A stretch of DNA of 20,702 nucleotides from JBFLVQ01 sp040758525 (GTDB taxonomy: Bacteria; Acidobacteriota; Blastocatellia; Chloracidobacteriales; JADJPF01), in NCBI GenBank assembly GCA_040758525.1, contig JBFLVQ010000084.1:1-20702 (forward strand). Reading direction: 5' to 3'. This document shows positions 15,501 to 20,702 of the stretch, piece by piece. The notes beneath the pieces are model-generated. The model had not been told where the DNA came from, searched no databases, and saw only the letters and a program-made list of their open reading frames with translations. Position 1 is the stretch's first letter. Every line of letters begins with the position of its first letter. Position numbers and translations under genes: made by a program.

Positions 15501-15897
15501 ACTATCAGGATTGGTCTTGTCGCTTGTTGACGAGAAGGGTAAAGCTCAAGACGGCTTTCTACGAATGCAAGAGATCTATAATTTGCAACTACCTGCTGAT
15601 CTGGTTGTGTTGAGCGCATGTCAGACTGCTGTTGGCAAAGAGATCAAAGGTGAAGGACTAGTTGGATTAACACGCGGCTTTATGTACGCGGGCGCCGAAC
15701 GTGTGATCGCAAGCCTATGGCAAGTAGATGATCTAGCAACAGCAGAATTGATGAAACGTTTCTACAGGGGAATGCTGCTCAATCAACTACGCCCGACAGC
15801 GGCATTGCGCGCAGCACAGATCGAGATGATGAGACAGAAACGCTGGGCATCGCCTTATTTCTGGGCAGGCTTCATAGTGCAGGGAGAGTGGCGGTGA
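12541..15897 (+). CDS. Secreted TPR-CHAT protein (clan CD protease-like)
   Basis: This is a 1118-aa protein with a signal peptide (hydrophobic 17-32, ending VLAKAA). A PPC-like beta domain follows (about 45-145, from TPIERDITGG to GHYEIKVEI), then a long run of TPR helices (about 150-560), a coiled helical linker (about 590-690) and a C-terminal CHAT domain (about 790-1118). The catalytic pair is intact: H978 in VHFATHGLLNSEHPELSG and C1027 in DLVVLSACQTAVGKEIKGEG. CHAT domains are caspase-like cysteine proteases, and TPR repeats usually sense or bind a partner. GGAAGGAG lies ten bases before the start. It follows the anti-sigma gene by 267 bp on the same strand, with no gene between, and may have its own promoter. 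Location outside the cytoplasm with the anti-sigma outer domain makes that protein a candidate substrate (inference). Confidence 0.9.
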   Translation: MKQPFAIWSIYRHTSLYQFAIMLCVISLCSVLAKAAYQTPDAEKLLPGTPIERDITGGQVHNYRIALETGIGIKIKVEQRGVDIVLALSGPDGKEIRQENGWKEAYGTEFILWTTQASGTYQLQINTAEKETTAGHYEIKVEIFPTDERFVSAIQKFNEGLQLARENEPKLEQLLSIFEENLSLWKTLGDREMEGRTSFYASSIAYDLKLLPKAVDRSLLALEIFRSFGMKTEEYVTLSVISSSYSGMGDIQKGLYYDQQRIPLLPVVSPERAINLYLNLGINFRHLGNYPEAEEHLSEALRRARDLKVKNVELLVLSSLATLYFVKNEPIKSLEYLNSALPLSRELKQPIREGYLLLQLGQIYARASEPEQAISFFKQSLQLTNTPEGRFERAQGLMVLGGILEEAGDEAATLEAFEQALAITRSAAFRALEMRILTRIGVILSKRGEFQKALEYQQQAHAFLHANGQRSEEVSVLIDMAQTYERMGEKQKAHELLEQALILARTLVGGSGVAAILIQQARLARDDGDLKKARELMEAAIRSREESRNKFASPSLKASYGASLQNFYETYLDILMRMHKQSPQEGYDALALGASERARARSLLDLLAESQADIYQGADPALREKARSLQRQLSAKDNAYRDLINNRRTAIAAETVAKEINALTVQLQLVEAQFRASSPRYAALTQPQPLNPTEIQSLLDNNTVLLEFTLGEKQSWMWAVTPNTLASFQLPSRQEIEDASRKLYQILIARQPKAQESSIQYAARVAEADAKFHTEALALSRMLLGPIASQLGKEWKGKRLVIVASGALDYLPFATLPFPTLAEADSKRLNSYHPLIADHEIVNLPSASVLALIRRESAERQKATKMLAILADPVFEMNDPRVLMAIKKRELDGGLVSAVRSGNDSSITPAIDSELMRSVRSFGRSGFSQLPFSRIEADAISALIPKTRLLKATGFKANRETATNGELARYRIVHFATHGLLNSEHPELSGLVLSLVDEKGKAQDGFLRMQEIYNLQLPADLVVLSACQTAVGKEIKGEGLVGLTRGFMYAGAERVIASLWQVDDLATAELMKRFYRGMLLNQLRPTAALRAAQIEMMRQKRWASPYFWAGFIVQGEWR

Positions 15898-15935
15898 ACC
15901 AAGAATCTGAGCCAACCACAGATGAAAAATGTACT

Positions 15936-15964
15936 GGACAGGTGTTAATGCCTAACACTTGTCC
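15936..15964 (+). terminator. Inverted repeat after the CHAT gene, weak terminator candidate
   Basis: GGACAGGTGTTA (15936-15947) pairs with TAACACTTGTCC (15953-15964) around loop ATGCC: 12 bp with one G-T pair. It begins 39 bp after the CHAT stop codon. No solid T-run follows directly (TACAAACAAAAATATTTTAG), so it may be a weak or factor-dependent terminator. Confidence 0.45.
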
Positions 15965-16111
15965 TACAAACAAAAATATTTTAGCCAAATAGTTCTGCCG
16001 GTGAATGTAATAATTTTTTCTTAGCGATGGTAATCTAACCCTCCTTTAATCACCTTCTATAAATGTGAACAAGATTAGCGTAGCCAAAATTTATTAGAAA
16101 AGGGATATACG

Positions 16112-16858
16112 ATGATAACTAGCACTAATGTAAAAGTGAGCGGTATTAAACCAAATCAGAACAAGAAGCTGGCACAAGCTCTCTCCACTTATGTACTTAA
16201 AGCCCAGGAAGAAGAGCGTATGCGACTGGCCAGAGAGATGCATGATGAACTGGGACAATCGCTGACTTCTATCAAGCTAGGGTTGGAACTTTTGCTTACC
16301 ACCATTGATCATACCGATATAAATAAGACGAAAAAAATACTCACTGACGTCTGCTCTTGTGCAGAAGCTACCTCCAAGGAAGTACAGCGTATTGCTAGGG
16401 ATCTGCGACCATCAGTGCTGGATGATTTTGGACTGGCCGTTGCGCTTGAAGCCTATAGCCAGTCATATTCAAAACGAACCGGTATCAAAGTCAAAGTCTC
16501 TCTTGAGCCCCTCTCAATAAAGCTGTTAAAAGATGCCGAAATCGCCCTCTACCGAATTGTTCAAGAGGCATTAACCAATACTGCCAAACATTCTGGAGCA
16601 AAAAATATCTCTATCGATCTTGTAGAGCAAGCCAACACAATTATCCTGACAATAATAGATGATGGCAAAGGCTGCCAACTACATAAGCAGTCTTCCAGGC
16701 AAAATCGTGGATTTGGTCTGCTAGGAATGTCTGAAAGAGCAAGAATTGCAGGAGGCCGGTTGATATTGAAGTCCCAGCCGGGTGCAGGCTTCTGCATACA
16801 GGTTGCACTTCCAATTAAAGAGATGAAGAAGATCCTTGTCGAGAGACGGAAGGTTTAA
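16112..16858 (+). CDS. Soluble NarL-family sensor histidine kinase (HisKA_3)
   Basis: This 248-aa protein has no membrane segment and almost no sensor domain: after a short N-terminal tail the dimerisation/phosphoacceptor domain begins at about residue 28. H44 in LAREMHDELGQSLTSIKLGL is the phosphorylation site typical of HisKA_3 kinases. The HATPase_c domain follows, with the N-box YRIVQEALTNTAKHSG (about 148-163), IDDGKGC, and the GFGLLGMSERARIAGG lid/G2 segment. Such kinases pair with NarL/FixJ-type response regulators, and one is convergent immediately downstream. The start has AAGGGA about six bases upstream. With no input domain, it must take its signal from a partner protein or another domain in trans. 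Its own promoter is not identified; it begins 214 bp after the CHAT gene. Confidence 0.92.
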   Translation: MITSTNVKVSGIKPNQNKKLAQALSTYVLKAQEEERMRLAREMHDELGQSLTSIKLGLELLLTTIDHTDINKTKKILTDVCSCAEATSKEVQRIARDLRPSVLDDFGLAVALEAYSQSYSKRTGIKVKVSLEPLSIKLLKDAEIALYRIVQEALTNTAKHSGAKNISIDLVEQANTIILTIIDDGKGCQLHKQSSRQNRGFGLLGMSERARIAGGRLILKSQPGAGFCIQVALPIKEMKKILVERRKV

Positions 16859-16877
16859 ATTCTTATTGTCTGAATTG

Positions 16878-16913
16878 AAGGACACAGAGATTCGTTAAAA
16901 TCTTTGTGTCCTT
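16878..16913. terminator. Bidirectional intrinsic terminator between kinase and response regulator
   Basis: AAGGACACAGAGATT (16878-16892) pairs with AATCTTTGTGTCCTT (16899-16913) around loop CGTTAA, a 15-bp stem with one G-T pair. On the plus strand TTTATTCTT follows; on the minus strand CAATTCA follows, so it is stronger for the plus-strand kinase. It overlaps the last base of the convergent response regulator stop codon. Confidence 0.75.
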
Positions 16914-17566
16914 TATTCTTCCAATTTAATTATACCTTTGCGAATGGCATACTGGACCAGACCCGTTACTTCGCTTACCTTGAGCTTTTTCATCATATTG
17001 CTGCGATGTGTCTCTACAGTCTTAAGGCTCAGATTAAGAGTGGAAGCGATCTCTTTATTTGTTTTGCCTTCTGCAATCAGTTGTAAGATCTCGCGCTCTC
17101 GTACCGTTAGCGACTCTCCCTTATCAGTCATCTGTCCGCCTTTTCGAACATACCCTTCTATCAACTGAGTGGTAACATCGACACTTAGAAAACATTTGCC
17201 ACTCTCTACCGCCTCTATAGCAGAGATCAGATCGGCTCTGGTATTAGCTTTAAGCAAATAGCCTGATGCACCGATCCGTAGAGATTCTACTATGTAGGCG
17301 ATATCCAGATACATTGAACAGATCAATACTTTGATACCAGGGCATACATCCAACATTTGGCGTAGCGTATCGATTCCATTCAATTCCGGCATTGCAATAT
17401 CGATGATTGCAATGTCAGGATTAAGATCCTGTGCCAGCTTGACTGCTTCTCTACCGTTTTCCGCCTCTGCAACTATCTCTATATTTGGTTGAGTCTCTAG
17501 TAGTGCGCGCAGACCACTACGAACAAGGGCATGATCATCAGCTAATAATATTCTCAACCTTCTCAT
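16913..17566 (-). CDS. NarL/FixJ-family response regulator
   Basis: The 217-aa protein has a receiver domain (1-120) with acidic pocket D10/D11, phosphoacceptor D56 in IIDIAMPELNG, S84 (ICSMY) and K106 (YLLKAN), all the conserved positions. A LuxR-type helix-turn-helix (about 153-205) follows: LTVREREILQLIAEGKTNKEIA and LSLKTVETHRSNMMKKL. Phosphorylation on D56 would promote dimerisation and DNA binding. The likely kinase is the convergent HisKA_3 protein. The gene starts only 29 bp after the NRPS stop on the same strand, so it is probably co-transcribed with the NRPS; the Shine-Dalgarno AAGGGAGG is 13 bases from ATG, a rather long spacing. Targets are unknown. Confidence 0.93.
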   Translation of the reverse strand: MRRLRILLADDHALVRSGLRALLETQPNIEIVAEAENGREAVKLAQDLNPDIAIIDIAMPELNGIDTLRQMLDVCPGIKVLICSMYLDIAYIVESLRIGASGYLLKANTRADLISAIEAVESGKCFLSVDVTTQLIEGYVRKGGQMTDKGESLTVREREILQLIAEGKTNKEIASTLNLSLKTVETHRSNMMKKLKVSEVTGLVQYAIRKGIIKLEE

Positions 17567-17595
17567 TTTTGTTCAATTGCCTCCCTTAGCAATAA

Positions 17596-20500
17596 TTATT
17601 CTATCTTCTCTAAACATTCCTTGAGCCGCTCAGCTAAGACCTTTACATTAGGTTCAAGTATCAACGTTTCATGTCTTCCTGGAATTACCTGAATCTCTAT
17701 CGGTTTCAAAGAAAGTCCACTCCAACCTCTGGTAGGATCATCAATGGTCTGAGAAAATTTCTCTCGGAAATTATACAGCTCTATCATCTCTTCATTATGG
17801 TCCACTTCACTAGCCCGGAAGAGAGTAATCTGATTAGGATAGACCTGAGGAAGATAATCGCCTATCGCCTGATTAGTAGCATTAAGAACATGTAGCATTA
17901 AACGAATCTGCTCAAGCTCTAAATCTGGTATTAAAGTAACCTGTCTCATCTGCTCCAAAACTAAATTTAATCTCTCAACTGGATCGATTTGCTGAAACTT
18001 ATCAGCAGATATTTGCAGATCAATACCATATGCCCTGAGAAGAGAGAGTAATAATTTTGCTTCATCGCTTACCTCTGTTTTATGACCACAGATAGTAGCC
18101 CAGGCATCGAACAAAGCCAGCAAGGCTACCTCATCCCCACTTCTGTGTAGTTGCTGCGCCATCTCAAAAGCTATCACGCCACCTGCTGACCAACCTCCTA
18201 ACAGGTAGGGGCCTTTTGGCTGAAATTTCTTGATCGCCTCTATATAGTGAGCTGCCATATCCTCAATTCGAGTATAGGGCTCATGATTCCCGTCAACACC
18301 TAATGCTTGCAATCCATAAAAAGGCTGATCGTGACCCAAGTAATTTACTAGAGAGTTATAGCAGAAGACAGTTCCACCGGCTGGGTGTACACAGAAGAAA
18401 GGCGGTTTTGAACCTGCTGGCTGTAGCTCTACTAGCGGAGACCAGGGAAGCAAAATAGCTTGTTGGCGTAATAGTATTGCCTGTTGTTCGATAGTAGGCC
18501 CTTCAAAAAGAGTGGCTAAAGGAAGTTGTTGGCCAAAACGCTTACGAATTTGCGCAATCAATCGCAAAGCCGATAAAGAATGGCCGCCCAGATAAAAGAA
18601 ATTATCTTTAATGCCAATGGGAGAAACATTAACTATCTCCTCCCATAACTGTTGTAGTTGAAGCTCCAAGATATCTCTAGGAGCGATAAATGTTTTTTCT
18701 ATCTTGACCAGTGACAGTTCTGGTTTAGGTAGAGCACGACGATCCAGTTTTCCATTCAGGGTTAGAGGCAAAGCCTCCAAAATTATGTAATCTGATGGCA
18801 CCATGTAGTCAGGCAGACCTGCTGCAAGGTATGTTCTTAAACTTTCCTTTGTCACCTCTAAATACTCCTTAGTAGATGATCCTGATTCACCCTGATCTAC
18901 ATCTGCATAGTGATGGTTAAAGACCAGATATGCTATCAAGCGGCTATCACCGGATCTATCTTCCCAAGGCACCACAACGCTCTCCTTGATTAGTGTATGC
19001 TTATTCAACCTTGCCTCAATTTCACCAAGCTCGATCCTATAGCCTCGTATCTTTACTTGATGGTCAACACGTCCAAGAAATTCAATATTACCATCCGGCA
19101 AATAGCGAGCTAGATCTCCAGTTTTGTAAAGAAGCATTCCAGGCTTATGAGAGAATGGATCAGGAATGAAATTCTCGGCAGTCAGATCAGGTCGGTTGAA
19201 GTAACCACGAGCTAAGTTAAGACCTCCAATATACAACTCACCCGGCATACCGATTGGCGTAAGTTGTAGATACTGGTCAAGCATATAGATCTTTGTGTTG
19301 GCAATCGGTTGCCCAATGGGAACAGTTTGATGATAAGCTCCTCGTTCACAATCCCAGAAAGTCACATCAATAGAAGCTTCTGTTGGGCCATATGTGTTTT
19401 GAAGCTCAGCATCAAGACATGAATAAAAGCGTTCTTTCAATTCAAAAGATAAAGCCTCGCCCCCACAAAAGACTTTCTTTAAACATTTGCATTCTTCTAT
19501 TCCCTCTTCTTCCAATAGTAGTTGCAGCACCGAGGGGACAAATCCAGCAATAGTGATCTTATGATCGCGAATAAGCTTAACAAGATAGGAACTGCTTTGA
19601 TGTTCACTTGGTCTAGCAATAACCAATTCTGCTCCTGATAAAATTGCTGTGAAGATCTCCCAAATTGAGAAATCAAAACTAGCAGAAGCTACTTGCAGAA
19701 CTTTGTCCGCTGCCGTCAGGTTATAAGAAAGCTGTCCCCATATCAGACGATTACAGATCGCGCGATGAGAGATCATCACACCCTTAGGGTTCCCTGTTGA
19801 TCCAGAAGTATAGATAACATAGGCGAGATTATCTACTGTCAGTTTGTTGGTGGGAGGCTGTGTACTATTTAGGATAATCTCTTGCCAGTTCGTGTCTAAA
19901 CAGATCGGTTGTGCCTGATGTTCTGGAAGATTCTTAACCAATTTTTGTTGGGTGAGCAGTACCGGCATTCTAGTATCCTCGAATATAAAAGCCAGACGCT
20001 CTTTCGGATAGCCTGGATCTAATGGAAGATAAACACCACCGGCTTTGAGGATACCCATTAAACCAATAATCAGCTCTAGGGAGCGTTCCATATAGACCCC
20101 AACAATAGTTTCAGGTACTACTCCCTGCTCTTTCAAATAATGAGCCAGTTGATTGGCTCTTTGATTCAGTTCTGCATAGGAGATACTCTCTTGCTCAAAA
20201 GTAACTGCGATAGCATCAGGATTGCGCTCTACCTGTTCTTCAAACAGTTCATGCAGACATCTATCCTGCGGGTAGTCTCTACTGGTGTTGTTCCATTCTA
20301 CTAGAATTCTTTGTTGCTCTTCTTCAGATAATAGCGAACTGAGTTGATATGGTGTATGAGAAGAAAAAGCCAGCGCTGAGATCGTTCTGAGATAATAGTC
20401 TCCAATCATTTTGATATAGTATTCTGATAACACAGCAGTATCATACTCCAGCGTCAATACAATTCCTGATGAGAATGGATCTATACCAAAGCTGGCAACC

Positions 20501-20702
20501 AGAGTGAAGTTTGTCGCCTCAAAAAATCGCCCGCCAAGAAGTTCCATTTCGCTATTTTCAACCAATCCTTGATAGGCATGGAAATGGGTAAAGTTAAAGG
20601 CGGTGTCAAATAGTTTTTCTCTACCATAACTCTTCTGCATCTCTACTAATGGATATCGTCGATAAGGCAACATCTCCTGCTCTGCCTGAAAAGTTCTTCT
20701 AA
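17596..20702 (-). CDS. Non-ribosomal peptide synthetase, terminal module (partial C, A, PCP, TE); N-terminus outside window
   Basis: The frame stays open to the window edge upstream of the first visible Met (20673), so the gene is 5'-truncated by the window. In order (numbered from 20673) there is the end of a condensation domain (YRRYPLVEMQKS, then LFDTAFNFTHF) and an adenylation domain (about 135-640, with YTSGSTGNPKG, FDFSIWEIF, NTYGPTEASID, YKTGDLARY, VKIRGYRIELGEIE and the late Lys in NGKLDRRAL). A carrier domain with phosphopantetheine Ser699 in LGGHSL and a type I thioesterase (about 785-1020, Ser829 in GGWSAGG, His1001 in GRHETL) complete it. It activates one amino acid, joins it to the chain and releases the peptide, so this is the last module of an assembly line. 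By eye against GrsA the pocket reads D, F, W, G, F, G, T, I, D plus Lys; I cannot assign the substrate. Confidence 0.95.
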   Translation of the reverse strand, partial: RRTFQAEQEMLPYRRYPLVEMQKSYGREKLFDTAFNFTHFHAYQGLVENSEMELLGGRFFEATNFTLVASFGIDPFSSGIVLTLEYDTAVLSEYYIKMIGDYYLRTISALAFSSHTPYQLSSLLSEEEQQRILVEWNNTSRDYPQDRCLHELFEEQVERNPDAIAVTFEQESISYAELNQRANQLAHYLKEQGVVPETIVGVYMERSLELIIGLMGILKAGGVYLPLDPGYPKERLAFIFEDTRMPVLLTQQKLVKNLPEHQAQPICLDTNWQEIILNSTQPPTNKLTVDNLAYVIYTSGSTGNPKGVMISHRAICNRLIWGQLSYNLTAADKVLQVASASFDFSIWEIFTAILSGAELVIARPSEHQSSSYLVKLIRDHKITIAGFVPSVLQLLLEEEGIEECKCLKKVFCGGEALSFELKERFYSCLDAELQNTYGPTEASIDVTFWDCERGAYHQTVPIGQPIANTKIYMLDQYLQLTPIGMPGELYIGGLNLARGYFNRPDLTAENFIPDPFSHKPGMLLYKTGDLARYLPDGNIEFLGRVDHQVKIRGYRIELGEIEARLNKHTLIKESVVVPWEDRSGDSRLIAYLVFNHHYADVDQGESGSSTKEYLEVTKESLRTYLAAGLPDYMVPSDYIILEALPLTLNGKLDRRALPKPELSLVKIEKTFIAPRDILELQLQQLWEEIVNVSPIGIKDNFFYLGGHSLSALRLIAQIRKRFGQQLPLATLFEGPTIEQQAILLRQQAILLPWSPLVELQPAGSKPPFFCVHPAGGTVFCYNSLVNYLGHDQPFYGLQALGVDGNHEPYTRIEDMAAHYIEAIKKFQPKGPYLLGGWSAGGVIAFEMAQQLHRSGDEVALLALFDAWATICGHKTEVSDEAKLLLSLLRAYGIDLQISADKFQQIDPVERLNLVLEQMRQVTLIPDLELEQIRLMLHVLNATNQAIGDYLPQVYPNQITLFRASEVDHNEEMIELYNFREKFSQTIDDPTRGWSGLSLKPIEIQVIPGRHETLILEPNVKVLAERLKECLEKIE

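Overview
This is a bacterial window with two different base compositions, carrying four gene blocks. I would guess Acidobacteriota (Blastocatellia-like). The reasons are a long sigma-70-like protein paired with a double zf-HC2 membrane anti-sigma factor and a secreted TPR-CHAT protein, next to a BlaI-type repressor and an NRPS. This is inference from gene content; no rRNA or marker gene is present.

Layout. (1) 1-213: the N-terminal end of a BlaI/MecI-type repressor on the minus strand, with a TTG start, a -35/-10 promoter and an operator-like palindrome in the promoter spacer. (2) 382-5212: three tightly spaced minus-strand genes that are GC-rich (39 of 60 bases in 4141-4200, against 22 of 60 in 18001-18060). 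They are a 907-aa protein of unknown family, a 441-aa protein with a possible clan-CD-like His/Cys pair, and a small metzincin-like zinc protease. They look like one acquired operon. (3) 5213-6377: an AT-rich gap with no convincing protein gene. It holds a perfect 14-bp inverted repeat at the edge of the GC-rich operon, several short repeats, a terminator-like hairpin, about 450 bp that look like structured RNA on the minus strand (possibly an ORF-less or truncated group II intron), and a perfect 40-bp tandem duplication. (4) 6378-9698: an AraC-family regulator followed by an alpha/beta hydrolase (minus strand), divergent from a secreted S33-type peptidase/hydrolase (plus strand). Two 9-bp direct repeats 22 bp apart lie just upstream of the AraC gene. 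(5) 9817-15897: sigma-like factor, membrane anti-sigma factor and large secreted TPR-CHAT protease-like protein, all on the plus strand. (6) 16112-20702: a short soluble NarL-type histidine kinase, then, convergent across a bidirectional terminator, a NarL/FixJ response regulator that sits directly behind the last module (partial C, A, PCP, TE) of a non-ribosomal peptide synthetase running off the window end.

How the genes may work together. Block 5 reads as a signalling module: the anti-sigma factor would hold the sigma-like protein through its cytoplasmic zinc fingers and expose a long domain outside the membrane, where the exported CHAT protein could act on it. In block 6 the kinase and response regulator are probably partners, and the regulator may be co-transcribed with the NRPS. 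Block 2 has no assigned function; two of its three proteins carry possible protease motifs, which suggests an effector or secreted-complex role, but that is inference.
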